A stretch of DNA of 64,000 nucleotides, taken from positions 62,001 to 126,000 of the forward strand of contig NZ_JAHVXI010000004.1 in assembly GCF_021032705.1 (NCBI RefSeq), written 5' to 3'. Position 1 is the stretch's first letter, and each line of letters opens with the position of its first letter. Of the stretch, positions 8,183 to 17,295 are shown piece by piece. Both the position numbers and the translations under genes were made by a program. Origin of the DNA: Psychroserpens luteolus. GTDB taxonomy: Bacteria > Bacteroidota > Bacteroidia > Flavobacteriales > Flavobacteriaceae. The notes below the pieces were generated by a model, which worked only from the letters and a program-made list of their open reading frames with translations, ran no database searches and was not told where the DNA came from.

Positions 8183-10051
8183 TTAGGATTCAAATTTCTC
8201 TGATAGTTCGAACCAACGCAATTCTTTAGCTTCAATATCGTCAATAATACCCTGAAGTTGCTGCGACAATTCGTTAATCTTCTCCTGACTTAATGAAGCG
8301 TCGTTAAACTGCTCTTCGAGTGCTTTTTTATCTAATTCGAGCGCACGTATTTTGCTTTCAAGATTTTTATACTCTTTCTGTTCGTTGTATGATAATTTCT
8401 GACTTTTATTCTGGTCTTCTTTTTGATCTGAACTAGAGTTATCGACAGGTGCTGTTTTTGTTTCCGAAGGATATAGAGCATCATACTCGCGATAATCGGA
8501 ATAATTACCAGGAAAATCTTGTATTTTTCCGTTGCCTTTAAACACAAAAAGGTGATCTACGATTTTATCCATAAAGTATCTGTCGTGGGATACCACAAGC
8601 AAACAACCAGGGAAATCGAGAAGGAAATCTTCAAGAATATTTAAAGTGACAATATCTAAATCGTTAGTCGGTTCATCAAGGATCAAGAAATTGGGATTCT
8701 GAATTAAAACAGTACACAAATACAAACGTTTTTGCTCACCACCACTTAATTTTTCTACATAGTCATGTTGCTTTTTTCCGTCGAAAAGAAAACGTTCTAA
8801 TAACTGTTTGGCACTAATTTGTCGGCCTTTAGTGAGTGGGATAAATTCGCCAAATTCTTTGATGACGTCAATCACTTTTTGTTGCGGTTTGATGTCAATG
8901 CCACCTTGAGTGTAATAGCCAAATTTTACGGTATCTCCAATGATGATCTTTCCTGTATCTGGACTAAGGCTGTGCGTGAGCATGTTGAGGAAGGTCGATT
9001 TTCCAGTCCCGTTTTTTCCAATAATACCAATGCGCTCACCACGTTTAAAGACGTATTCAAATCCGTCAAGAATAGCCTTGTCATCAAAGGCTTTAGAAAC
9101 GTTATGGAATTCTACAATCTTACTGCCCAATCGTTCCATATTGATCTCCAGTTGGATCTTATGATCTTTTCTGCGTTGATGCGCACGTTTCTTAATGTCT
9201 GAGAAATCATCAATTCGCGATTTTGATTTCGTTGTTCGTGCTTTGGGCTGACGTCGCATCCATTCTAACTCTTTTTTAAAGAGTTGCTTGGCCTTTCCAG
9301 TTTCGACTTGCTCTTGAGTAATTCGGGCTTCTTTGTTTTCTAAGTAATACGAATAGTTGCCTTTGTAGGTGTATAGTTTTCCATGATCGAGCTCTATAAT
9401 TTCGTTGCACACGCGTTCTAAGAAATAACGGTCGTGCGTCACCATGAACAAGGTAAACTGTGATTTGGCAAAATACTGTTCTAACCATTCAATCATTTCC
9501 AAATCTAAGTGGTTGGTAGGTTCATCAAGAACGAGTAAATCAGGATTACTAATCAAGGCTTGAGCCAGTGCCAAGCGTTTTATTTGTCCGCCCGACATTG
9601 TACTAATCTTTTGATTGAGATCGTCAAGTTTTAGCTGTGATAAGATTTGCTTGAACTGCAGTTCAAATTCCCATGCATTATGCATATCCATTTGCTCGAA
9701 AGCTTTTTGATAGGCTTCTGTGTTTTCAGGATTTTGGAGTGCTTTCTCATAATTTTCGATAATCTTCAACTGAGGCGAATCAGAATTAAAAATAGTATCA
9801 TTTATGGTTAAGCTGTTATCAAATTGTGGTGATTGCGATAAAAAAGAAATTCTTAAACCATTTCGCATTACAATTTGACCAGAGTCTGGTGTATCTGCTC
9901 CTGACAGGATATTAAGAATTGAGGTCTTGCCGCTTCCGTTTTTAGCAACAAATGCAATTTTATCATCCTTATGAATGCTGAAAGAGAGATTAGAGAACAA
10001 CTCTAATTCACCATAAGATTTCGAAATATTTTCTACAGTTAGATAGTTCAA
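8183..10051 (-). CDS. ABC-F family ATP-binding protein, Uup-like
   Basis: A soluble protein with two ABC domains and no membrane segments. The first ABC has AKNGSGKTS, MSGGQIKRLALAQAL and LVLDEPTNHLD; the second has GKNGTGKST, LSGGEQKRLYLC and LILDEPTNDLD. The linker between them is basic (RRQPKARTTKSKSR region), and the C-terminal ~80 residues form a charged coiled coil, which points to the Uup branch. ABC-F proteins act on ribosomes or, for Uup, on branched DNA intermediates and ribosome assembly. The start at 10051 is TTG; no in-frame ATG lies upstream, and the N-terminus MNYLTVENISKSYG is canonical. Confidence 0.95.
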   Translation of the reverse strand: MNYLTVENISKSYGELELFSNLSFSIHKDDKIAFVAKNGSGKTSILNILSGADTPDSGQIVMRNGLRISFLSQSPQFDNSLTINDTIFNSDSPQLKIIENYEKALQNPENTEAYQKAFEQMDMHNAWEFELQFKQILSQLKLDDLNQKISTMSGGQIKRLALAQALISNPDLLVLDEPTNHLDLEMIEWLEQYFAKSQFTLFMVTHDRYFLERVCNEIIELDHGKLYTYKGNYSYYLENKEARITQEQVETGKAKQLFKKELEWMRRQPKARTTKSKSRIDDFSDIKKRAHQRRKDHKIQLEINMERLGSKIVEFHNVSKAFDDKAILDGFEYVFKRGERIGIIGKNGTGKSTFLNMLTHSLSPDTGKIIIGDTVKFGYYTQGGIDIKPQQKVIDVIKEFGEFIPLTKGRQISAKQLLERFLFDGKKQHDYVEKLSGGEQKRLYLCTVLIQNPNFLILDEPTNDLDIVTLNILEDFLLDFPGCLLVVSHDRYFMDKIVDHLFVFKGNGKIQDFPGNYSDYREYDALYPSETKTAPVDNSSSDQKEDQNKSQKLSYNEQKEYKNLESKIRALELDKKALEEQFNDASLSQEKINELSQQLQGIIDDIEAKELRWFELSEKFES

Positions 10052-10102
10052 ACTAAATTTTTTACAAAGAAAGTGATATTACTCAAAAAAACGACGAATT
10101 GT

Positions 10103-10132
10103 TTTGTTATTAATAGTGATAAACTATATTTG
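10103..10132 (+). promoter_or_regulatory. Promoter of the polysaccharide locus
   Basis: TTTG at 10103-10106, an 18-base spacer and TATATTTG at 10125-10132 match the Bacteroidetes -33/-7 consensus. The ATG of the first gene follows at 10155. It is the only strong promoter noticed ahead of the 39-gene block. Confidence 0.7.
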
Positions 10133-10154
10133 TGAAGCAACAAGCAACTTTACA

Positions 10155-10946
10155 ATGAATAGATTATTATTGCTTACAGGATTATTACTGTGTATCCTAT
10201 CTACATCTTGTATTCCACATAAGGATATTGTTTATCTCCAAAATAAAAATACTGCTATTGATTCCACACAAGCATTGGTTGAGCAACCTAAGTTATATCG
10301 TGTTCAAATTAATGATATTTTAAATATCAGAATCAAAGTATTAGACCAAGAAAATGTCACTATTTTTAATCCAGTAGGTGAAGGAAGCTTGAATGCGTCA
10401 GGAGAAGAACGTGCTTACTTTGATGGATTTACAGTTGATATCCACGGAAATATTAGAATACCAGATCTAGGTAAATTTAATGTTCTTGGCTATACCTGTG
10501 AAGATATTGAGACGCTTATCAAAGACAGACTTTTAGAAGATCAATTTAAATCAACTGCAAACATTTTTATAACTGTTAAACTTTCAGGGTTGCGATATAC
10601 GGCAAGTGGAGAAGTTGGTAGTCCCGGAACTCAAGTGGTCTATCAAGAGCGTGTTAATATATTTGAAGCTATTGCTAATGCAGGAGAAATACCCTTAACA
10701 GGTGATAAGAAAGATGTACAAATTATTAGGCAATACCCTCAAGGACAGCAAATACATCACTTAGATCTAACAGATGCCAATGTGATGCAATCGCCTTATT
10801 ACTATATTCAGCCCAATGATATCATTTATGTAAAACCATTAAAACAAAAAATCTGGGGAACAGGAACTACAGGAGTTCAAACCTTAACAACGTTATTTTC
10901 TGTGGTGTCTTTTTTAACAACGATCATCCTGGTGATAAATAGATAA
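10155..10946 (+). CDS. Wza-like polysaccharide export outer-membrane lipoprotein
   Basis: The protein forms the outer-membrane/periplasmic channel through which capsule or exopolysaccharide leaves the cell. From the ATG at 10155 it starts MNRLLLLTGLLL and carries a lipobox ending in LSTSC, so it is a lipoprotein. A Poly_export domain (YRVQINDILNIRI) and SLBB-like domains (GLRYTASGEVGSPG, then ANAGEIPLTGDKKDV) follow, with a C-terminal hydrophobic segment at about residues 240 to 262. A longer reading from a TTG at 10104 would bury the signal peptide and overlap the promoter. The next gene, for the Wzc-like partner, follows 3 bases later, as usual for this pair. Confidence 0.94.
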   Translation: MNRLLLLTGLLLCILSTSCIPHKDIVYLQNKNTAIDSTQALVEQPKLYRVQINDILNIRIKVLDQENVTIFNPVGEGSLNASGEERAYFDGFTVDIHGNIRIPDLGKFNVLGYTCEDIETLIKDRLLEDQFKSTANIFITVKLSGLRYTASGEVGSPGTQVVYQERVNIFEAIANAGEIPLTGDKKDVQIIRQYPQGQQIHHLDLTDANVMQSPYYYIQPNDIIYVKPLKQKIWGTGTTGVQTLTTLFSVVSFLTTIILVINR

Positions 10947-10949
10947 TTT

Positions 10950-13436
10950 ATGTCGAACAGCGAGTTTCAAGATATTGACAATGCAGACCAGAGTAATGTG
11001 TCTTTTGATTTTAGAGGGTTTTTATTTAAGGCTCTAAATTTATGGAAGCTCGTATTTCTATGCATTGGTATTGCACTCATTGTGGCTTATTTTGTGAATG
11101 TTAGAAAGCAAAGTGTGTATAGGCTAGATTCTCTTATATCTGTTGAGAATGATCAAAATCCGTTTTTTACCGCTAATACAAGTATCTCTTTTAATTGGGG
11201 AGGTGTTTCTGGCAAAGTAGGTAAAATAATGACTGCGATAAATACGAGAAGTCATAATGAAAAAGTAGTCGATTCTTTGCAGTATTATATGGTTTACCTT
11301 GAGCAAGGTAAATACCGAAAAGTTGATGTGTATAAGAAAACGCCATTTACTGTTAAAATCGACAAATCTAAAGGGCAAATGCTCGGCCAACCTATAGGGA
11401 TACGAATGGTCAGTACTGATGAGTTCGAGATTTTTACTGAGTTTGGTGGTAATAGAAAGAATGTACAACGTTACTTAGATAAGAAGAAATATTTGGTCAA
11501 TGTGCCTACTGGCCCTTATAAGAGCACACACAAATTTGGAGAACCGATAAACCTCTCTTTCTTTAGTGGAACAGTTTCAAAAGTTAAAGGTGCTTTAATA
11601 ACACCAAATCATGAATACTTTTTACAATTTTTAAATTTTGATAACGTCGTTAATCACTATAAAGGTAATACGGTTATTGCACCTTCAGCGAAATCGTCAT
11701 CAGTACTTAAATTGTCCTTAGCTGGAAATAACAAAGCTAAAATAGCCGATTATCTAAATGCGACCATTGCTATTTTAAGTGCTACAGAATTAGAGCGAAA
11801 AAACCTTTATGCAACTAATACTATAAAATTTATTGATAGTAGTCTTGCAGCTGTAGATGATGATTTGAAGATTGTGACTTCTGAGATGAACGATTTCAGA
11901 AAGAAAAATCAAGTCTTCAATATTGATGATGAAATGACTGAGACTGCTGAAAAATTAAAAGAACTTGATTTTAAGAAAGAAGAAGGTAGGTCTAAAATTA
12001 ATTATTTAAATACGCTGGAAAGGTACTTGCAATCTAAAAATGATTATACGAAAATTGCTGCACCAACTTCAGTTGGTATTAATGAGAGTAATATTTTAAG
12101 TATTGTTAGTGAGTTGAGTGCACTTGCCGCAGAACGCCAAAAATTAGAATACACCACTAAAGAAGGATCTACGGTATTTAAGGATATAGATAGACGTATA
12201 GATGCTAAAAAGAATGTATTGCTAGAGACCATAGATGCGTCAAAGCGTACAATAAATATACAGTTAGGTACTATAAACAACAATATCGCAAGACTAGAAG
12301 CGCAATTGGGAGATCTGCCAGAAGATCAACAGGAATATTTAAAAATTCAGAGAAAGCTTAATCTAAGCCAAGAGGCATATGATGTGTATCTGGCGAAGCG
12401 AGGAGAAGCTGCAATTGTAAAGGCTGCCAATGTATCTGATATTGCTGTTATTGATGAGGCAAAAGATATTGGAAATAGACCTATCGGACCAAATAAGACC
12501 TTAAATTATATGATGGCGCTTATGGTAGGTTTCTTTGCACCAATGTTTCTCATTTTTATCATCTTTCTATTAGATAATACAATTCATGGTTCTGATGAGA
12601 TAGAACGCTTGTCTAAGATTCCAATTTTAGGTGTTGTAGGGAAATACAATTACAAAAATAATTTAGTTGTTTTTGAAAAACCAAAATCTGCTGTTGCCGA
12701 ATCATTCAGATCTATACGATCGAGTTTACAATTTATTTTTAAGAAATTAGGTAAGGAAGAAGGCGGATTAGGGAAAACGTTAATGATTACCTCTTCGGTG
12801 AGTGGTGAAGGTAAAACGTTTTGCTCTATTAATATCTCAACAGTGTATGCGCTTTCAGGGAAAAAAACGATTTTATTGGGATTGGATTTAAGGAAACCTA
12901 AGATTTTTGGAGATTTCAATATCACCAATGATAAAGGCGTTGTAAACTTCTTAATTGGCGAGAGTGATTTAGAAAATGTGAAATATAGCACACATATTGA
13001 AAATCTGGATGTGATACCATCAGGACCAGTACCTCCAAATCCTTCCGAATTATTGATGGGTGATCGAATGAAAGAACTCATAACAACCTTACGTCAAGAA
13101 TATGACATGATCATTCTTGATACACCTCCTTTAGGTTTAGTTACTGATGCTCTTGAATTGACGCAATATGCAGATGCTTCAATTTTTATGGTAAGATTAG
13201 ATTATACAAAAAAAGGAATGCTGTCTCTTATTAACGCCAAGTATAAGATTGGTGAGGTCAAAAACATTAGCTTTATATTAAACTTCTATAAGCATAAATC
13301 TAATCATAATTATGGTTATGGATACGGTTATGGCTATGGTTATGGATACGGTTATGGCGTATATGGTAATGCGTACCATGAAAGAGAAGATGAGTCTACG
13401 TGGAAACGTATCAAACGTTTTTTAAAGCGTATTTAA
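10950..13436 (+). CDS. Wzc-like polysaccharide co-polymerase / tyrosine autokinase
   Basis: This inner-membrane protein controls polymer length and export together with the Wza-like channel. It is 828 residues: a Wzz domain between membrane segments at about residues 30-50 and 515-540, a long periplasmic coiled-coil region, a GNVR-like stretch, and a cytoplasmic BY-kinase domain. The kinase shows Walker A SSVSGEGKTF near residue 615, Walker A' LLGLDLRKPK, and Walker B MIILDTPPLG. The C-terminus carries a striking Gly-Tyr run (about residues 788-805), the autophosphorylation tail, encoded by a small tandem repeat. No cognate phosphatase (Wzb or PHP type) is encoded in the window. Confidence 0.95.
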   Translation: MSNSEFQDIDNADQSNVSFDFRGFLFKALNLWKLVFLCIGIALIVAYFVNVRKQSVYRLDSLISVENDQNPFFTANTSISFNWGGVSGKVGKIMTAINTRSHNEKVVDSLQYYMVYLEQGKYRKVDVYKKTPFTVKIDKSKGQMLGQPIGIRMVSTDEFEIFTEFGGNRKNVQRYLDKKKYLVNVPTGPYKSTHKFGEPINLSFFSGTVSKVKGALITPNHEYFLQFLNFDNVVNHYKGNTVIAPSAKSSSVLKLSLAGNNKAKIADYLNATIAILSATELERKNLYATNTIKFIDSSLAAVDDDLKIVTSEMNDFRKKNQVFNIDDEMTETAEKLKELDFKKEEGRSKINYLNTLERYLQSKNDYTKIAAPTSVGINESNILSIVSELSALAAERQKLEYTTKEGSTVFKDIDRRIDAKKNVLLETIDASKRTINIQLGTINNNIARLEAQLGDLPEDQQEYLKIQRKLNLSQEAYDVYLAKRGEAAIVKAANVSDIAVIDEAKDIGNRPIGPNKTLNYMMALMVGFFAPMFLIFIIFLLDNTIHGSDEIERLSKIPILGVVGKYNYKNNLVVFEKPKSAVAESFRSIRSSLQFIFKKLGKEEGGLGKTLMITSSVSGEGKTFCSINISTVYALSGKKTILLGLDLRKPKIFGDFNITNDKGVVNFLIGESDLENVKYSTHIENLDVIPSGPVPPNPSELLMGDRMKELITTLRQEYDMIILDTPPLGLVTDALELTQYADASIFMVRLDYTKKGMLSLINAKYKIGEVKNISFILNFYKHKSNHNYGYGYGYGYGYGYGYGVYGNAYHEREDESTWKRIKRFLKRI
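13314..13358 (+). repeat. 24-base tandem repeat encoding the tyrosine tail of the autokinase
   Basis: A 24-base unit, GGTTATGGATACGGTTATGG plus CTAT, is followed by a second copy identical over 21 bases. Each unit encodes four Gly-Tyr pairs. The number of units sets the number of tyrosines in the phosphorylated tail, and such repeats can change length by slippage in frame. Confidence 0.85.
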
Positions 13437-13445
13437 AGCCTAAAA

Positions 13446-14033
13446 ATGATAGGAAGAAAGCAACTCTTAGCGAAGCGTATTTTTGATCTTATATTATCTA
13501 TCTTCCTGTTCCCTATCTTAATTATCCCTATTATTCTTTTGGTTCTAATGTCGACTTTAGATACTAGGCAATATGGTATTTTTTCGCAATGGCGTGTTGG
13601 TCAACATGGTCGCCTTTTTAAGATTTATAAGCTGCGAACTTTAAAACAGGAAAAGCATGAATTGGGACATCTCGATAAGAGTGCAACACGTTTAGGTAAA
13701 ATCTTAAGGCACACGAAACTTGACGAGCTACCACAGTTATTTAATGTTCTTAAAGGTGATATGAGTTTTGTTGGTCCGCGACCTGATATTCAGGGCTTTG
13801 CAGATGAATTAACAGGCGATGACAGAATTATTTTAATGGTCAAGCCAGGCATAACTGGACCAGCAACTCTAAAATACAAAGATGAAGAAGATATTTTGTC
13901 TCAACAACTTGACCCTGAAACTTACAATAGAACGATTATTTGGGTAGATAAGGTTGAAATCAATAAAAAATACGTGCAAAATTGGAGTTTTTATTTAGAT
14001 TTGACCTTTATAATAAAATCTATACTTAACTGA
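13446..14033 (+). CDS. Initiating sugar phosphotransferase (small, PglC-like)
   Basis: A monotopic phosphoglycosyltransferase of 195 residues that moves a sugar-1-phosphate from a nucleotide sugar to undecaprenyl phosphate, starting a repeat unit at the inner membrane. It has one hydrophobic N-terminal helix (about residues 12-35), then the family blocks GQHGRLFKIYKLRTLK, LDELPQLFNVLKGDMSFVGPRPD and KPGITGPATLKYKDEE. The GPATLKY version replaces the usual GWAQV, as seen in some flavobacterial enzymes. A second, long-form initiating enzyme lies at the far end of the locus, so either two polymers are made or the two enzymes differ in sugar choice. Confidence 0.93.
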   Translation: MIGRKQLLAKRIFDLILSIFLFPILIIPIILLVLMSTLDTRQYGIFSQWRVGQHGRLFKIYKLRTLKQEKHELGHLDKSATRLGKILRHTKLDELPQLFNVLKGDMSFVGPRPDIQGFADELTGDDRIILMVKPGITGPATLKYKDEEDILSQQLDPETYNRTIIWVDKVEINKKYVQNWSFYLDLTFIIKSILN

Positions 14034-14035
14034 AA

Positions 14036-15328
14036 ATGAATTCCAATAAGAAAATAACCATCCTAGGACTAGGCTATGTAGGTTTACCACTCGCTGTTGA
14101 GTTTGCCAAAAAATACATGGTGATTGGATTTGATATCAATGAAAAACGAATCAAAGAACTTAGGGACGGTGTTGACAATACACTGGAAGTTGAAGATGAT
14201 CATTTACAATCAGTTTTAACCTCAAATCCAAATTCTGAAACAGGACTATTTATATCAAGCGATACTAACGATACAAAAGATTCTAATATCTATATTGTCA
14301 CTGTTCCAACACCTACAGACGAACTTAAAAGACCTGTATTTACACCATTAATTAAAGCTAGTGAAAGTGTAGGAGCAGTATTGAAAAAAGAAGATATTGT
14401 TATTTATGAATCTACGGTCTATCCAGGTGTAACAGAAGATATTTGTGTACCTATATTAGAAAAACAATCTGGTCTAAAATTCAACGAAGATTTTTTTGCA
14501 GGATATTCTCCAGAGCGTATTAATCCGGGTGATAAGAAACACACGGTTACAAAGATTCTCAAAGTAACCTCTGGTTCTACACCAGAAATAGCTAAAGAAG
14601 TTGATGACTTATATAAATCTATAATTGTAGCTGGAACACATTCGGCACCATCAATTAAGGTAGCAGAAGCTGCCAAGGTTATTGAAAATTCTCAGCGTGA
14701 TATCAATATTGCATTTGTGAATGAGTTGTCAAAAATATTTAGGTTACTAGATATAGATACTAAAGCAGTTCTTGAAGCTGCCGGAACCAAATGGAATTTT
14801 ATAAAGTTTACACCAGGTTTGGTTGGTGGTCACTGTATAGGTGTTGATCCATATTATCTCGCTCAAAAAGCTATTGAGTCTGGTTATAACCCTGAGATTA
14901 TTCTTGCTGGTCGTAAAATGAATGACAGTATGGGTGGCTACGTTGCTCAAGAAACTGTGAAGATGATGATTAAAAAAGGTGCAAGAATAAAAGATTCTAA
15001 TGTGCTCGTTTTAGGAATTACCTTTAAAGAAAACTGTCCAGATATAAGAAACTCTAGAGTTATAGATATTATAGAAGAGTTTGAAACTTACAATGTTAAT
15101 GTTGATGTCTATGACCCTTGGGCATCTAAAGCTGAGGTAACTCATGAATATGGTTTCGAATTATTAGATAATGAGTCCCAATTAAAAAGTGACTATGATG
15201 CGATTGTTCTTGCAGTATCTCATAACGAATTTTTAGAATTGGACTTACAAAAATTAAAATCGGATATAGGAGTTATTTTTGATGTGAAATCCTTACTTCC
15301 TAAACATACTGTAGACGCCAGATTATAA
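14036..15328 (+). CDS. UDP-N-acetylhexosamine 6-dehydrogenase, TviB/WbpO-like
   Basis: The enzyme oxidises C6 of UDP-GlcNAc or UDP-GalNAc to the uronic acid with two NAD+. The 430-residue protein has the N-terminal NAD fold (ILGLGYVGLPLAVEFAKK), the central dimerisation domain, and the catalytic cysteine in GLVGGHCIGVDPYYLA. The C-terminal UDP-binding domain (LGITFKENCPDIRNS) is complete. The match in style is to TviB of the Vi antigen locus and WbpO of Pseudomonas. Its stop overlaps the start of the TviC/WbpP-like epimerase by one base, giving a two-gene module for UDP-GalNAcA (or GlcNAcA). Confidence 0.93.
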   Translation: MNSNKKITILGLGYVGLPLAVEFAKKYMVIGFDINEKRIKELRDGVDNTLEVEDDHLQSVLTSNPNSETGLFISSDTNDTKDSNIYIVTVPTPTDELKRPVFTPLIKASESVGAVLKKEDIVIYESTVYPGVTEDICVPILEKQSGLKFNEDFFAGYSPERINPGDKKHTVTKILKVTSGSTPEIAKEVDDLYKSIIVAGTHSAPSIKVAEAAKVIENSQRDINIAFVNELSKIFRLLDIDTKAVLEAAGTKWNFIKFTPGLVGGHCIGVDPYYLAQKAIESGYNPEIILAGRKMNDSMGGYVAQETVKMMIKKGARIKDSNVLVLGITFKENCPDIRNSRVIDIIEEFETYNVNVDVYDPWASKAEVTHEYGFELLDNESQLKSDYDAIVLAVSHNEFLELDLQKLKSDIGVIFDVKSLLPKHTVDARL

Positions 15329-16308
15329 TGTACGAACATAAATATCATAACCAAGACTTAAGTCAGTTGTCGTTTCTAGTTACTGGAGGCGGAGGCTTTA
15401 TAGGTTCTAACCTTGTTGAGTATCTTTTAAAATATAATGCAAAACGCGTTCGGGTTTTAGATGATTTTTCAAACGGACACCGAAAGAACCTAATAGAGTT
15501 TCATGATCATCCAGCGTTTGAACTTGTAGAAGGTGATATTAGAGATTTACAAACATGTAAAGATGCTATGGTAGATATCGATTATGTATCACATCAAGCA
15601 GCTTTGGGTTCGGTGCCACGTTCTATCAATGATCCCGCAACAACAAATGCCGTAAATATCTCAGGCTTTTTAAATATGATGATCGCTCTAAAGGAGTCGT
15701 CTACTGTAAAACGAATGGTTTATGCAGCTTCGAGTTCAACTTATGGTGATAGTCAGTCATTACCTAAAATTGAAGATCATATTGGAAATCCACTGTCACC
15801 ATATGCTGTGACTAAATACGTCAATGAATTGTATGCTGATGTATTCGGAAAAACGTATGACACCGATGTTGTTGGTTTAAGGTATTTCAATGTCTTTGGA
15901 CCAAAACAGAGTCCGGATGGTGCTTATGCTGCAGTAATTCCGTTGTTCATGCAAGCGTTAAAGGAAGAGAAATCTCCTAAAATTAATGGTGATGGCGAAC
16001 AAACTAGAGATTTTACATTTGTTGATAATGCAGTACAAGCTAATGTTCGCGGTTTTTTTGCTTCGGAAAATGCCAAAAATCAAGTGTTTAATGTGGCCTG
16101 TGGTGAGCGTATAAGTGTCAATTACCTCTGGGACTCACTTAAAATTGCCGCTAACTCTCAAGTAGAAGCGATTTACGGACCTCCAAGACAAGGTGATGTA
16201 AGAGACTCATTAGCAGATATTTCTAAAGCTAAAAGTTTGTTGGGTTATGATCCTAATTACACAGTTCGAGAAGGCTTAAAATTAACTTGGGACAGTTTTA
16301 GTTCATAA
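15328..16308 (+). CDS. UDP-N-acetylhexosamine (uronate) 4-epimerase, TviC/WbpP-like
   Basis: An extended short-chain dehydrogenase/reductase of 326 residues. It shows the glycine-rich NAD motif VTGGGGFIGSNLVEYLL, the ASSSTYGDS strand and the catalytic YAVTK motif, in the order typical for UDP-GlcNAc 4-epimerases of the WbpP/TviC group. With the dehydrogenase directly upstream it should supply UDP-N-acetylgalactosaminuronic acid. The start overlaps the previous stop by a single base (TAATG), so translation is probably coupled. Confidence 0.92.
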   Translation: MYEHKYHNQDLSQLSFLVTGGGGFIGSNLVEYLLKYNAKRVRVLDDFSNGHRKNLIEFHDHPAFELVEGDIRDLQTCKDAMVDIDYVSHQAALGSVPRSINDPATTNAVNISGFLNMMIALKESSTVKRMVYAASSSTYGDSQSLPKIEDHIGNPLSPYAVTKYVNELYADVFGKTYDTDVVGLRYFNVFGPKQSPDGAYAAVIPLFMQALKEEKSPKINGDGEQTRDFTFVDNAVQANVRGFFASENAKNQVFNVACGERISVNYLWDSLKIAANSQVEAIYGPPRQGDVRDSLADISKAKSLLGYDPNYTVREGLKLTWDSFSS

Positions 16309-16362
16309 CGCTTTAGTAATTTATTTTATTTATATAAATTGAAGAATTAAATCTTTAATTAT

Positions 16363-17295
16363 ATGATCGAACAACCTGAAATTTCAGTAGTAAGCCCAGT
16401 TTATAAAGCTGAGGGCATCATTACAGAACTCGTTCAGGAAATTGACCAAGCGCTTAGTCCGCTTAATATTCCATATGAAATTGTATTAGTAGATGATAGT
16501 AGTCCAGATAATTCGTGGACAGTCATGAAATCACTTGCTTTGCGTCGAGACAACCTTAAAGTATTTAAGCTAAGTCGTAACTTTGGACAACATCCAACAA
16601 TTATGGCTGGTTTATCTAAGGCAGAAGGTCGCTGGACTGTGGTTATGGACTGTGATTTACAGGATAAACCAAGTGAAATTCCTAAACTCTATGAAAAGGC
16701 TCAAGAAGGATTTGATTCTGTTTTAGCAAAACGGTCACAGCGAAAAGATGGGTTTTTCAAAAAAATAATGTCGAAATGGTTTTATAAATGCTTCGCTTTT
16801 TTCACCAATATTGAGGTTGATAAAGAAGTTGCAAATTTTGGTATTTACAATCAAAAAGTGATTAAAAGTATCCTATCCATAGGAGATGCTTTAGTGTTTT
16901 TTCCGTTGTTTGTGAAATGGGTAGGTTTTAAACAAACGTCAATAGAAGTTGAACATTCAAAACGAAGTGAAGGCAAATCTAGTTACAGTTTTTTTATGTT
17001 GCTGAAACTAGCTTTTAATACAATTATATCCTTCTCTGATAAGCCATTGCGTCTATTTCTTAATATAGGATTAATCACGTCATTTCTGTCATTTATTGGT
17101 GCTATTAGAATACTCATTAAAGCACTAAACGGCGAAATTGAAATATTAGGTTATAGTTCTATTTTTATAAGTATATGTTTTTTCTCTGGAATTATTATTA
17201 GCGTATTAGGTGTCATAGGAATTTACTTAGGTAAAACCTTTAATCAATCTAAAAGTAGGCCTTTATATATTATAGATGATGAGCCAGTTGAATAG
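16363..17295 (+). CDS. Family 2 glycosyltransferase, GtrB/ArnC/DPM1-like with two C-terminal membrane helices
   Basis: A 310-residue GT-A enzyme that most likely makes a polyprenyl-phosphate-linked sugar on the inner face of the membrane. The catalytic domain covers about residues 1-225 with VLVDDSSPDNSW and the metal-binding VMDCDLQDKP motifs. Two strong hydrophobic helices follow (about 230-255 and 265-290), the GtrB layout. The likely user of such a lipid-linked sugar in this locus is the multi-membrane-spanning GT-C-like protein at 20250. The last 20 bases overlap the GNAT gene. Confidence 0.9.
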   Translation: MIEQPEISVVSPVYKAEGIITELVQEIDQALSPLNIPYEIVLVDDSSPDNSWTVMKSLALRRDNLKVFKLSRNFGQHPTIMAGLSKAEGRWTVVMDCDLQDKPSEIPKLYEKAQEGFDSVLAKRSQRKDGFFKKIMSKWFYKCFAFFTNIEVDKEVANFGIYNQKVIKSILSIGDALVFFPLFVKWVGFKQTSIEVEHSKRSEGKSSYSFFMLLKLAFNTIISFSDKPLRLFLNIGLITSFLSFIGAIRILIKALNGEIEILGYSSIFISICFFSGIIISVLGVIGIYLGKTFNQSKSRPLYIIDDEPVE

